This document shows positions 40,439-50,512 of a stretch of DNA of 64,000 nt, piece after piece. The stretch's first letter is position 1. The number at the start of each line of letters is the position of its first letter. The stretch lies in the NCBI GenBank assembly GCA_002700095.1, contig PACL01000039.1, forward strand, positions 82,212-146,211. The letters are read 5' to 3'. Source of the DNA: Fulvimarina sp. GTDB taxonomy: Bacteria; Pseudomonadota; Alphaproteobacteria; Rhizobiales; Rhizobiaceae. Position numbers and translations under genes: made by a program. The notes under the pieces are model-generated. The model made no database searches. It was not told the DNA's origin and saw only the letters and a program-made list of their open reading frames with translations.

Positions 40439-41050
40439 TCAGGCAGCCTTCAGCCCGGCGATCGCGCCGAGGGCATCGTTGGTGGCCTTCTCGCGCTGCT
40501 CGGGACCGGTGGCGATGCCTTCGGCGACGATCACTTCGAGATTGGTGACGCCGAAGAAGCCGAAGACCGTGCGCAGATAGGTTTCGGCATGTTCGAAGGC
40601 GGCGGCCGGGGTGCCGGCGCCGTAGAATCCGCCGCGGGCGATGGTGAGGATCACCCGCTTGTCGCCGGCCAGACCCTCCGGCCCCGCTTGCGTGTAGCGG
40701 AACGTCTTGCCGGCCACGGCGACGCGGTCGACCCAGGCCTTCAACTGGCTCGCCACCGAGAAATTGTAGAGCGCGACGCCGATCACCACGACATCGGCCG
40801 CGAGGAACTCCTCGAGGACCCGGCCGCCGAGGGCGAGATCCTCCTGCAGGGCCTGGTCGTGCTGGACCGGCGCGCTCTGGCCGGCGAGATACTGGCCGGT
40901 CAGATGGGAGATCGGCTCGGCGACGAGATCGCGATAGGAGACCTCGATGCCGGGGTTTTCCTCGACCAGCCGCTCGACGGTGGCCTTCGAGAGCGTGCGG
41001 CTGACGGAACTCTCGCCGAGAATGCTGGAATCGAGATGGAGCAGTTTCAT
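40439..41050 (-). CDS. azoR: FMN-dependent NADH-azoreductase
   Basis: MKLLHLDSSILGESSVSRTLSKATVERL, GVALYNFSVASQLKAWVDRVAVAGKTFRYT. Confidence 0.93.
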   Translation of the reverse strand: MKLLHLDSSILGESSVSRTLSKATVERLVEENPGIEVSYRDLVAEPISHLTGQYLAGQSAPVQHDQALQEDLALGGRVLEEFLAADVVVIGVALYNFSVASQLKAWVDRVAVAGKTFRYTQAGPEGLAGDKRVILTIARGGFYGAGTPAAAFEHAETYLRTVFGFFGVTNLEVIVAEGIATGPEQREKATNDALGAIAGLKAA

Positions 41051-41238
41051 GGCTGTATCCTCTGGGCACGGCGGCATCGGTCCGAGAATCGACAGCGATC
41101 CCCGGTCGGTCCGATGCGGCGGATGGATGGGACGGAGCGTCGGTCCTGCGGCTTGTCGGGCGTCCGGCGCTCCAGGTATGGTTTTGATACCGAGGCTCAT
41201 TAAATGACCGTCATGCTGCGGCGCAAGGAGGCACATTT

Positions 41239-41637
41239 TTGGAACCTGAGAACAGCGCTGTGACCCATGAGGACCATCGGTTTCCCGGCGGTTGCCAGGC
41301 GGTGGGCAGCGTGTTGTCGCGGATCGGCGACAAGTGGTCAGTGCTGGTGGTGATGCTGCTCGCCGGCGGGCCGAAGCGCTTCAGCGAATTGAAGCGGGCG
41401 ATCGGCACCATCTCCCAGCGCATGCTCACGCTGACGCTGCGCGGGCTGGAACGGGACGGCCTCGTCACCCGCACCGTGACGCCGACGATCCCGCCGCGGG
41501 TCGACTACGAACTCACCGATCTCGGCCATTCGCTCTGCGTCCCGGTGCGCGGCATCGGCGACTGGGCGTTCGAGAACCACGCCCGGATCGAGGCGGCGCG
41601 GCAGAGCTATGACGGACGGCAGGACGGCGCTGGCTGA
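41239..41637 (+). CDS. HxlR-family transcriptional regulator
   Basis: CQAVGSVLSRIGDKWSVLVVMLLAGGPKRFSELKRAIGTISQRMLTLTLRGLERDGLV; divergent from azoR. Confidence 0.93.
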   Translation: MEPENSAVTHEDHRFPGGCQAVGSVLSRIGDKWSVLVVMLLAGGPKRFSELKRAIGTISQRMLTLTLRGLERDGLVTRTVTPTIPPRVDYELTDLGHSLCVPVRGIGDWAFENHARIEAARQSYDGRQDGAG

Positions 41638-41710
41638 AGGATGCGCGGCCGCCTTCGGCTGGGGGCCGCGGGGTCGGGATGGCGCGCAGTCGGAATATCG
41701 GCCGCCCTTG

Positions 41711-42091
41711 TCAGCCCTGCGAGCGCCGATAGGCCTCGATCATGTCCGTCACCAGGATGCCCTCGATGCGCATGTCCGTCAGGTCGGCGTTGCGGATCTC
41801 GGCCTTCGCCAGCGTCGCGCCGTCGATGACGACGCCGGATAGATTGGCGTCGGTGATGGCCGCGCCGGCGAGATTGACGTTGTTGAACCGGGCCTTTGCC
41901 AGGTTCACGTCGTCGAAGACGGCTTCGCCGAGATTGGTGTCCTCGAAGCTCGCCCGGGTCAGGACGGCGTGGAAGCGCGCATCGGCAAGGTTGACGCCGT
42001 CGAAGGTGGCACCCGTCATCTCGGCCCGGTGATATCGCACCCCTTCCAGCCTTTCGCCGTTGAAGGGTCTGCTCGTCTCGTCGTCGCTCAT
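41711..42091 (-). CDS. Pentapeptide-repeat protein
   Basis: Repeating A(D/N)LxxA units, e.g. LGEAVFDDVNLAKARFNNVNLAGAAITDANLSGVVIDGATLAKAEIRNADL. Confidence 0.85.
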   Translation of the reverse strand: MSDDETSRPFNGERLEGVRYHRAEMTGATFDGVNLADARFHAVLTRASFEDTNLGEAVFDDVNLAKARFNNVNLAGAAITDANLSGVVIDGATLAKAEIRNADLTDMRIEGILVTDMIEAYRRSQG

Positions 42092-42312
42092 GATCGGCCT
42101 CCACGCCTTCGCTTGCCCGGGCAGCATCGCAGACCGGGGGCGGCGATGCACCGGTTTCGCATCGACGCCAGTCCCGGAACCTCGTTCGGGATTTTGTCCG
42201 GGGCCTGCGCGAGATCGTCGTCCTCTGCCGGGCTCGCGGGCCGCGCCGCGCTTCCGCTTCGGCTCCATCTCCTGTATCCCGTGGCTTTTCCGCCGATGTC
42301 ACGGAACTGCTC

Positions 42313-42798
42313 ATGGACCGGCTCGACAAGAAGATTCTGCGGCTCCTGCAGGAGGACGCCACCCTCGCCGTCGCCGACGTCGCCAAGCGCGTCGGCCTGT
42401 CGACGACGCCCTGCTGGCGGCGCATCCAGCGGCTGGAGGAGGACGGCGTCATCATGCGACGGGTCGCGGTGCTCGACCCGGAGAAGATCAACGCCCGCGT
42501 CACGGTCTTCGTGGCGATCCGCACCAACTCCCATTCCACCGAGTGGCTGAAGCGGTTTTCCGAGGTGATCGGCGAGTTTCCCGAGGTGATCGAGTTCTAC
42601 CGCATGAGCGGCGACGTCGACTACCTGCTGCGCGTGGTGGTGCCGGACATCGCCGCCTATGACGCCTTCTACAAGCGGATGATCGAGAAGATCGAGATCC
42701 GCGACGTGTCGTCCTCGTTTGCCATGGAGCAGATAAAATACACGACCCAGATGCCGCTGGACTACATGGTGCTCGACAAGGAGCCGCGGGGGGAGTGA
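42313..42798 (+). CDS. Lrp/AsnC-family transcriptional regulator
   Basis: MDRLDKKILRLLQEDATLAVADVAKRVGLSTTPCWRRIQRLEEDGVI. Confidence 0.95.
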   Translation: MDRLDKKILRLLQEDATLAVADVAKRVGLSTTPCWRRIQRLEEDGVIMRRVAVLDPEKINARVTVFVAIRTNSHSTEWLKRFSEVIGEFPEVIEFYRMSGDVDYLLRVVVPDIAAYDAFYKRMIEKIEIRDVSSSFAMEQIKYTTQMPLDYMVLDKEPRGE

Positions 42799-42965
42799 CG
42801 GCCTGCCGCGGCACGGCGATTTAAACGGCCTCGGCACCTGATGCGCCGGCTGGACGGTGGCTGCCTCACTGGAACCGGCACACCCTGATGGGGCGACCGT
42901 CACGGAAACGTCACAGGGCTAACCCATAGTTGCGGGCGAGGGGCGAGTGAGCCGGGAGCAGCGCG

Positions 42966-44216
42966 ATGAAACTCGTCCTGACGACATGGAACCTCGAATG
43001 GTTCGGCCAGCTTCTCAAGGGGCATGACAGAACAATCGCCACCGAGGCCAAGCGCGTCACCAGCGCCGCCGGTAAGCGGCTGCAGGCACTGCAGAAGGCG
43101 CAGATCGCCGAGGAGATCCGGCTGATCGGGCCCGACATCCTGTGCATCCAGGAAGGGCCGAGCACCGGCCAGGCGCGTCTGCTGCAGGCGTTCTGCGACG
43201 AGGAACTCGCCGGCGAATACGTGCCGATCCTTCGCCCGGACGGCGACCGCTACTACATCCGTGGGGCGCAGGGCATCTGGTTCCTGGTAAAGCGCCGGCG
43301 GCTCGATCTGCTCCAGCCGACGCTCCTGCCGATCCCCAAATGGTGGGAGGCGACGGAGCGCCAGAGCCGCTTCGATCCGGCCCAACCGGGTGAGCACGGT
43401 GCGACCTGGCCGATCAACCATCCCGCCTACAAGCCCGGGCGACGCGAGCCGGAGCCGGAGGACGAGGAGGGCGAGCCGCTGCCGCCCGACCTCGGCGACC
43501 GCGAGCATTTCCACTATCGGCATCCGCAGACCCTGGTGTGCCGGATCGGCGGCAAGCGCGTCGATTTCGTCGGCGTCCACCTGAAATCGAAGTTCAGCGG
43601 CGAGGACTACGAACCAGCCGGCCGGATCCGCCGCGCGCTCCGCCTCGAGGAGCGGGCCGCGAGCGAGGCGGAGGCCGCGACCATCGCTGCGGCGGAGCAG
43701 AAGGCCGTCGAGGCGCGGATCAAGATCTCCACCGAGGCCGAGGACATCCGCTACTATATCGACGCTCGCTTCGAGGACGAGCCGTTTCCGGCGATCTTCC
43801 TGCTCGGTGACATGAACGACGGCGTCGGCAAGGAATATTTCGAGCGCCGCTACCTCTTCCACGACCTGATCTCGAACCTGCAGGGCGACGTCTTCTTCGC
43901 CCGGCGCTTCCTCAACCACGCGCTGTTCGACTACGGCATCGACGGCGAGACGGACTATCGCTGGACCGTGCGCTTCCTCGACGCCTGGGAGCCCTATCGC
44001 GACCCGAAGATCCTGCTCGACCACATCATGTTCACCCAGTCCGTGGTGGGCGAGAATGCCTTCGAGCATTCGCCGATCCGCGTGCCACCCCATGCCGGCC
44101 GGGTCGAGCATGCGGCCCACAATGCCGCCAATGTCGTGTTCGAACGGAGCGAGGACCAGACCAGCGATCACCGGCCGGTCAGCGTCGACATCGAGGTCGA
44201 TGCCAGGGTCGCCTGA
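42966..44216 (+). CDS. Endonuclease/exonuclease/phosphatase family protein
   Basis: LTTWNLEWFG, PDILCIQEG, FLLGDMNDGVG, TSDHRPVSVDI. Confidence 0.87.
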   Translation: MKLVLTTWNLEWFGQLLKGHDRTIATEAKRVTSAAGKRLQALQKAQIAEEIRLIGPDILCIQEGPSTGQARLLQAFCDEELAGEYVPILRPDGDRYYIRGAQGIWFLVKRRRLDLLQPTLLPIPKWWEATERQSRFDPAQPGEHGATWPINHPAYKPGRREPEPEDEEGEPLPPDLGDREHFHYRHPQTLVCRIGGKRVDFVGVHLKSKFSGEDYEPAGRIRRALRLEERAASEAEAATIAAAEQKAVEARIKISTEAEDIRYYIDARFEDEPFPAIFLLGDMNDGVGKEYFERRYLFHDLISNLQGDVFFARRFLNHALFDYGIDGETDYRWTVRFLDAWEPYRDPKILLDHIMFTQSVVGENAFEHSPIRVPPHAGRVEHAAHNAANVVFERSEDQTSDHRPVSVDIEVDARVA

Positions 44217-44314
44217 ACCGGCGGCAATCCAAGAGCCGCCCTCGCCGATGGTCGACGGCAAGGCCGCGCCTGTCGCAAGGCTCGGCAGTCGGAATGCGGC
44301 CTGCAGTGATGCGG

Positions 44315-45184
44315 TTACCGGTTGAGCAGCGCCAAGAGGCTGGACGTGTCCCAGCGCTTGCCGCCCATCGCCTCAACCTCGGCGTAGAACTGGTCGACGA
44401 GGGCCGTGACGGGCAGGCGGGCGCCGTTGCGCTTGGCTTCAGTGAGGCAGATGCCGAGGTCCTTGCGCATCCATTCGACGGCGAAGCCATGGTCGTAATG
44501 GCCCTGGTTCATGGTCTTGTGGCGGTTTTCCATCTGCCACGAGCCGGCGGCGCCCTTGGAGATCACGCCGACGACCTTCTCGATGTCGAGGCCGGCCTTC
44601 TGGCCGAAGGCGATGGATTCCGACAGGCCCTGGACGAGGCCGGCGATGCAGATCTGGTTCATCATCTTGGTCAGCTGGCCGGAGCCGGCCGGCCCCATCA
44701 GCCCGACCATCTTGGCATAGGCCTCGATGACCGGCTTTGCCGCCGAAAAATCGGCTTCCTCGCCGCCGCACATCACCGTCAGCGCGCCGTTCTCGGCGCC
44801 GGCCTGGCCGCCGGAGACCGGCGCGTCGATGAACTTGAAGCCCTTCTCGCTGGCGGCCTCCGCCAACTCGCGGGCGAGTTCGGCCGAGGCGGTGGTGTTG
44901 TCGATGAGCGTCGCGCCCGGCTTCATGCCGGCGAAGATGCCGTCGTCGCCATGGACGACGGAGCGGACATCGTCGTCATTGCCGACGCACATGAAGACGA
45001 AGTCGGCGTCCCTTGCCGCTTCTCGCGGGGTCGGGGCGTGGCCGCCGCCGTACTGGGCCGCCCATTTCTCGGCTTTCGCGGCCGTGCGGTTCCAGACGGT
45101 GACGTCGTGGTCGCCCTTGGTCTTCAGGTGGCCCGCCATGGGATAGCCCATCACGCCGAGCCCGATGAATGCGACCTTGGCCAT
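44315..45184 (-). CDS. NAD(P)-dependent 3-hydroxyisobutyrate dehydrogenase-like oxidoreductase
   Basis: MAKVAFIGLGVMGYPMAGHLKTKG, FIDAPVSGGQAGAENGALTVMCGG. Confidence 0.92.
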   Translation of the reverse strand: MAKVAFIGLGVMGYPMAGHLKTKGDHDVTVWNRTAAKAEKWAAQYGGGHAPTPREAARDADFVFMCVGNDDDVRSVVHGDDGIFAGMKPGATLIDNTTASAELARELAEAASEKGFKFIDAPVSGGQAGAENGALTVMCGGEEADFSAAKPVIEAYAKMVGLMGPAGSGQLTKMMNQICIAGLVQGLSESIAFGQKAGLDIEKVVGVISKGAAGSWQMENRHKTMNQGHYDHGFAVEWMRKDLGICLTEAKRNGARLPVTALVDQFYAEVEAMGGKRWDTSSLLALLNR

Positions 45185-45301
45185 TTGTCCCGTCTCCCTG
45201 TCCGTGCGTTTCCGCCCCTCGGTTCGTCTGCGAAGTAGTCCGGCGGGGGTGGAGCGTCAATCGCGAACGGCCGGCGCCCGCAATCCTCGCCGCCGGCTGG
45301 C

Positions 45302-47563
45302 TCAGGCCGCGCGGGCGACCGGCATCCGGCCTTCGCTCGGCAGGGTGAATGTGTCGACGAGGCCGTTCAGGCGGTCGCCCTCGTCGGCGAGCCCCTCGAT
45401 CGCGGCGGTCGTCTTGTCGACCATCGCGGCGTTCTGCTGGGTGACCTGGTCGAGTTCGCGCATCGCCTGGCTGACCTCGCCGAGACGGCGGGCCTGATCG
45501 CGGGACATCTCGGCGATGCCCTCCAGCGCCGAATTGACGGTCTGGATGTTGGTCTCGATGCTCGCAAGGGATTCACCGGTACGACGGACGAGCATGACGC
45601 CGCCCCCGACTTCGTCGCTGGAGCGCTTGATCAGCTTGCCGATCTCGGCGGCGGCCCCGGCCGAGCGCTGGGCAAGTTCGCGCACTTCCTGGGCGACGAC
45701 CGCGAAGCCCTTGCCGGATTCGCCGGCCCTCGCCGCCTCGACGCCGGCGTTGAGCGCCAGGAGATTGGTCTGGAAGGCGATCTCGTCGATGACGCCGATG
45801 ATCGTCTCGATCTCCTTCGACGAGGTCTCGATCCGCTCCATCGCCAGCACCGCCTGGCTGACGACCTCGGACGAACGACCGGCGTCGGCGACGGTCCGCT
45901 CGGTGGTCTTCACGGCGTCGTCGCAGCGGGCCAGCGAGCTGTGCACCGCGTCGTTGGTCTCGGCCAGCGCCGCGGCGGTCTCCTCCAGCGTCGCGGCCTG
46001 CCGCTCGGTCCGGCTCGACAGGTCCTGCGAGGAGGCCTGCAGCTCGAAGGATTCGTGGCGCACGTTCGTCGCCGCTTCGCGGATCGACAGGATGGTCTCC
46101 GCCAGCTGGTCGAGGGAGCGGTTGTAGTCGAGGCGCAGGCTCTCCAGCGCCGGCGGGAAGGGCGTCGTGATGCGGGTGTCGAGGCGGCCGGAGGCCAGCG
46201 CCTTCATGCCGTCGGCGAGGATGCGCACGGTCCGCTGCAACTCGCCGGCGCTCCGCTCGCGCTCGGTGCTGGTCTGTTCGCGCTCCTGTGCCAGCTCCCG
46301 GTCCTTGGCAAGCGTGCTCGCCTCGATCTCGTCCTTCTCGATGGCGTTGCGCCGGAAGGTATCCAGCGCCCGCGCCATCTCGCCGATCTCGTCCTTGCGC
46401 CCGGTCGCGTCGATGACGATCGTCTTGTCGCCGTCGGTCAGGCGGTTCATCAGCCGGGCGATGTCGATCAGCGGCCGCGTCAACCGCGACGAGACGACAA
46501 AGCCGACCAGCGCCATGGCCAGCACGATCGCGAGGGTCGCCCAGAGCGCATATTTCGCCAACTGGTCGGCGGAGGCCAGCATGGTCTCCTGGTCCTCGCC
46601 GATGACCAGCAGCATCGGTTCGTCGAGGACGTCGAGCGGCTGCCAGACGTAGAACTTCCCGCGGCCGTCCACCTCGGCGAAGGCGGTGCCGCTGCCGCCG
46701 TCCCGGGCGGCGCTTTGCAACGCGGCGGGCAGTTCGGCCGCCTCGGTTCCCGGGCTGCCGGCCGCGACCCGTCCATCGGACGAGACGAGCATCGCCGAAC
46801 CGACGCCGTTGGCGTCGTCCTGCGGGGCGACGACCGCATCGAGGGCCTTGTCGGAGATCCGGATGACGATCGTGCCGCGGCGCTCGAGCTCGCCCCAGTA
46901 GTTGAAGGCCAAAGGCTGTGCCAGGAAGGCGGAGCGGCCGCTCGTGCCTGCCGGATAGGCGGTCAGGCCGGTCGTGACCACGTCCGTCAGGCCGGCCGCC
47001 TGCGATCGCTGGACGAGATCGGCGAGAACGCCGTCCTTGAGCGACGCGACGTTCTGCAGGAGCTCCGGCCCCTTGGCGGCGCTGAAGGCCACCACGCCGT
47101 CGGTTCCCACCACATAAATGTCGGCGAGCCTGGCATTCGACAGGGCGTTGACGAAGGAGCCGTGGAACTTGCCGTATTTCATCGCATAGAGCAGCCGCGA
47201 TCCGTCGCCGTCGGCGGCGATCCGCTGCTCGTCGGTCAGGTCCGGATTGCGGAAATAGGTCAGGATCTTCGCGTTTTCCGACTGGAGGAGCCTGTCGAGG
47301 CCATCCATGGTCTCGCCGATCGAGTTGTTCTGAGCGATCTCGGCGAGCGCCTGGCGGGCGCGGTGCATGTGGCTTTCCAAGGCGTCTGCGCGGATCCTAG
47401 CGACCATGTCGAGCCGGGCTTCGCTGGCCTCGATCAGTCCGGCCCTGCCGATGCGGTAGCTGAGGACGCCGACGGCAGTGCCTGCAACCAAGGCGGCCCC
47501 AACGACGACGAGGGCGAATTTCGCCTTGATGGAAAGAGTACCGAACCGCATGGGATCTCTCAT
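45302..47563 (-). CDS. Methyl-accepting chemotaxis protein
   Basis: TM-periplasmic sensor-TM-HAMP layout; signalling core [50 protein letters not shown]. Confidence 0.95.
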   Translation of the reverse strand: MRDPMRFGTLSIKAKFALVVVGAALVAGTAVGVLSYRIGRAGLIEASEARLDMVARIRADALESHMHRARQALAEIAQNNSIGETMDGLDRLLQSENAKILTYFRNPDLTDEQRIAADGDGSRLLYAMKYGKFHGSFVNALSNARLADIYVVGTDGVVAFSAAKGPELLQNVASLKDGVLADLVQRSQAAGLTDVVTTGLTAYPAGTSGRSAFLAQPLAFNYWGELERRGTIVIRISDKALDAVVAPQDDANGVGSAMLVSSDGRVAAGSPGTEAAELPAALQSAARDGGSGTAFAEVDGRGKFYVWQPLDVLDEPMLLVIGEDQETMLASADQLAKYALWATLAIVLAMALVGFVVSSRLTRPLIDIARLMNRLTDGDKTIVIDATGRKDEIGEMARALDTFRRNAIEKDEIEASTLAKDRELAQEREQTSTERERSAGELQRTVRILADGMKALASGRLDTRITTPFPPALESLRLDYNRSLDQLAETILSIREAATNVRHESFELQASSQDLSSRTERQAATLEETAAALAETNDAVHSSLARCDDAVKTTERTVADAGRSSEVVSQAVLAMERIETSSKEIETIIGVIDEIAFQTNLLALNAGVEAARAGESGKGFAVVAQEVRELAQRSAGAAAEIGKLIKRSSDEVGGGVMLVRRTGESLASIETNIQTVNSALEGIAEMSRDQARRLGEVSQAMRELDQVTQQNAAMVDKTTAAIEGLADEGDRLNGLVDTFTLPSEGRMPVARAA

Positions 47564-47871
47564 GGAGGATGATCGTTTCGCAGGATACTTTCTGCTTTCC
47601 CTTTCGAAATGGTGAATTTGCAACGTCTCGTTATACGAAAGGCCGGCCGGCCGGCATGCCACGTGCCCCTGGGCGCCGCTGCCGCATCCACACGGTGCGG
47701 AAAGCGCCTTTGGACAATGCTGCGCGGCGGAGGTTCGAGAGGCCGGGACGCGTGAAATCAGGCGCCATGGTCAAAGTCTCGTCAATTGGGACCCGATCAC
47801 GCAAGTTCCCTTGCGGCGCGAAAGACTGCGCATTGACTCGTCGCGGGACGCTGGCCGTCCCTCGCAAGGCC

Positions 47872-48684
47872 TCAGCGCTTCAGATGCCGGGTCAACCGTC
47901 GTTCGGCCCAGTTGGTGGCGTGGCGCAGCGCCTCGACGAGGGCGAGATAGAGCAGCGCCGCCCAGACATAGGTCTGGAAGTCGTAGGTGCGGGAATAGGC
48001 CTGGCGGGTTTCGCCGAAGAGATCGTAGACGGTGATGATCGCGACGATGGCCGAGGCCTTGATCATCAGGATGATCTCGTTGGCATAGGGGCGCAGGGCG
48101 ACGATCATCGCCTGGGGCATCACCACCTTGAAGAAGATCACCTGGCGCGACAGCCCCAGCGAGCGCCCGCCCTCCCATTGGCCCTTCGGCACGCTCTCGA
48201 TGGCGCCGCGCAGGATCTCCGCCTGATAGGCGGCGGTGTTGAGCGCCAGCGAGAACAGCCCGCAATACCAGGCTTCCCGGAAGAACCACCACAGGCCGAT
48301 CGTCTCGAAGAAGCCGCGGAACTGGCCGAAGCCGTAGTAGAACAGGAAGATCTGGGCGATCAGCGGCGTGCCGCGGAAGAAGTAGACGAAGGCGAAGGCC
48401 AACCCTTGCGCAATCGGGTTCGACGCCATGCGGCCGAGCGCCACCGGCAGCGAGACGATCGCGCCGAGGACGAAGGAGACGCCGACGAGCGAAACCGTGA
48501 CCCACAGGCCGTGGAGATAGGACCAGCCGAACCGCTCGATCAGCGTCACGTCGAAGGCGCGGACGAAATAGAAGGCGAAGGCGGCGGCCACCGCGATCCA
48601 CAGGCCGATCGCGACGAACCCGGCGGGCTTCAGCTTCTCCCGCGGCGCGGCGGGGGCGGCCAGGGCCGGATTGTTGCCGCTCAT
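47872..48684 (-). CDS. Polar amino-acid ABC transporter permease (HisM-like)
   Basis: YLHGLWVTVSLVGVSFVLGAIVSLPVALGRM, YFFRGTPLIAQIFLFYYGF. Confidence 0.92.
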   Translation of the reverse strand: MSGNNPALAAPAAPREKLKPAGFVAIGLWIAVAAAFAFYFVRAFDVTLIERFGWSYLHGLWVTVSLVGVSFVLGAIVSLPVALGRMASNPIAQGLAFAFVYFFRGTPLIAQIFLFYYGFGQFRGFFETIGLWWFFREAWYCGLFSLALNTAAYQAEILRGAIESVPKGQWEGGRSLGLSRQVIFFKVVMPQAMIVALRPYANEIILMIKASAIVAIITVYDLFGETRQAYSRTYDFQTYVWAALLYLALVEALRHATNWAERRLTRHLKR

Positions 48685-49391
48685 TTCGCCACCTCGCCGC
48701 GCTTGGTCCAGCGGTCGATGCCGCCGATGGCGATGGACGAGAGGATGGTCAGGACGAGATAGAGGGCGATCGCCGTGCCGAAGAACAGGAACGGCTCACG
48801 CGACACCCGCGCCGCGACCTGCGCCTGGCGCAGGATGTCGGCAAGGCCGATGACCGAGACGAGGGCGGTGTCCTTCAAGAGGTTCATCCAGAGATTGCCG
48901 AGGCCCGGCAAAGCGATCTTGATCAGCTGCGGCAGGATGACGAGGACCATGACCTTCGCCCGCCCGAGGCCGAGCGCCATGCCGCCCTCGCGCTGGCCAT
49001 GGGGGATCGCCCGGAAGGCGGAAAGGAACACCTCGCTCGAAAAGGCCGCGAAGACGACGCCGAGCGCCACCATGCCGGAGACGAAGCTCGACAATGCGAT
49101 GTCCGGCAGGCCGGTGGCGGTGGAGAGGGACTTCAGCGCGGCATTGACGCCGAAATAGACGAGGAACAGCGTCAGGAGTTCGGGCAGGCCGCGAAAGATC
49201 GTCGTGAAGATGTCGGCGGACAGCTTCAGGAGGCGATCCTCCGACTGCTTGGCGAGCGACAGGAGGAAGCCGAGGCCAAGGCCGATCGGCAGCGTCGCCA
49301 GCGACAGGGTGACGGTGACGACGACGCCGGTGGCGAGATCGTCGCCCCAGCCGGTTGATCCGAAGCCGAGAAGGGTGAGGGATTCGTTCAT
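48681..49391 (-). CDS. Polar amino-acid ABC transporter permease (HisQ-like)
   Basis: FRGLPELLTLFLVYFGVNAAL, REGGMALGLGRAKVMVLVILPQLIKIALPGLGNLWMNLLKDTALVSVIGLADI. Confidence 0.92.
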   Translation of the reverse strand: MNESLTLLGFGSTGWGDDLATGVVVTVTLSLATLPIGLGLGFLLSLAKQSEDRLLKLSADIFTTIFRGLPELLTLFLVYFGVNAALKSLSTATGLPDIALSSFVSGMVALGVVFAAFSSEVFLSAFRAIPHGQREGGMALGLGRAKVMVLVILPQLIKIALPGLGNLWMNLLKDTALVSVIGLADILRQAQVAARVSREPFLFFGTAIALYLVLTILSSIAIGGIDRWTKRGEVAK

Positions 49392-49457
49392 CCGGTCCGT
49401 TCGTCACTGCGCTGGCGGTGGCTCTCTTTCGCCGGGCACGGGTCTTTCACGAAGACG

Positions 49458-49490
49458 AAAAAGGCCGCCGGGCGCAATGCCGGCGACCTT
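49458..49490 (-). terminator. Intercistronic terminator/attenuator-like hairpin between the substrate-binding gene and the permeases
   Basis: Minus strand AAGGTCGCCGGCATTGCGCCCGGCGGCCTT followed by TTTCG. Confidence 0.5.
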
Positions 49491-49515
49491 GATCATTGTT
49501 GTCCGAGGACGGGCC

Positions 49516-50328
49516 TCACTGGGCAGCCGGCTCTTTGCCATAGACGTCGAAGTCGAAATACGTCTTCTGGATCTTGTCGTAGGTGCCGTTCTCGCGGATC
49601 GCCACGATGGCGTCGTCGAGCATCGTCTTCAGCTTGTCGTCGCCCTTGCGAAGGCCGACGCCGACGCCCTTGCCGTAGATCGCCGGATCGGCGGTCAGGG
49701 TGGACAGAAGCTTGCAGCAGGCGCCCGCGTCGCTCTTCAGCCACTCGTCGAGGACGACGACGTCGTCCATCACCGCGTCGAGGCGGCCGTTCTCGATGTC
49801 GAGCTTGTATTCCTCGGCGGTCGGATACTGGCGGACGTCGGCGCTCGGGAAGAGGGCGGCCGCGGCCTGGGCGTGGGTGGTCGAGACCTGCGCCCCGATC
49901 GCCTTGCCGGAGAGCGTCGCATCGGTCGCCTCGGTGATCTCCGAATCCTTCGGGACGGCGATCGCCGGCGGCGTCTGATAGTACTTGTTGGTGAACGCGA
50001 TCTGTTCCTCGCGCTCCGGCGTGATCGACATCGAGGCGACGAGGGCGTCGAAATTGCCGTTCTGAAGCGCCGGGATCATGCCGTCCCAATCCTGGGTGAC
50101 GAAGGTGCACTCGACCTTCATCTCAGCACAGAGCGCCTTGGCGATGTCGACGTCGAAGCCCTTCAGCTCGCCCGATGCGTCGAGGAAGTTGAAAGGCGGA
50201 TAGGCCCCCTCGGTGCCGATCACGACCTTCGACCAGTCCTTGTCGGCGTCGCTCTGTTGAGCCACGGCGGTTCCGGCGAAGAGACCGGCAAGCGCGGCGG
50301 CGAGAGCGAAGGATTGGGCAAGACGCAT
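49516..50328 (-). CDS. Polar amino-acid ABC transporter substrate-binding protein
   Basis: Signal peptide; VVIGTEGAYPPFNFLDASGELKGFDVDIAKALCAEMKVECTFVTQDWDGMIPALQNGNFDALVASM. Confidence 0.93.
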   Translation of the reverse strand: MRLAQSFALAAALAGLFAGTAVAQQSDADKDWSKVVIGTEGAYPPFNFLDASGELKGFDVDIAKALCAEMKVECTFVTQDWDGMIPALQNGNFDALVASMSITPEREEQIAFTNKYYQTPPAIAVPKDSEITEATDATLSGKAIGAQVSTTHAQAAAALFPSADVRQYPTAEEYKLDIENGRLDAVMDDVVVLDEWLKSDAGACCKLLSTLTADPAIYGKGVGVGLRKGDDKLKTMLDDAIVAIRENGTYDKIQKTYFDFDVYGKEPAAQ

Positions 50329-50512
50329 GGAGAACCCCTTTGTCGTCAGGAAAAGATCGATCTTGATGTCATGCAACGGCGCAGCGTCGTCCCTGCCGCG
50401 CGATTGAGCATGCCGTGTCGGGAGGCATGCTGCCATTTTTCGAAAGCCGAGCGCAACAGCGATCTGCCTGTGAGCACAACCGAATTTCGCGACGGGACGC
50501 CGGGTTCGCCGC

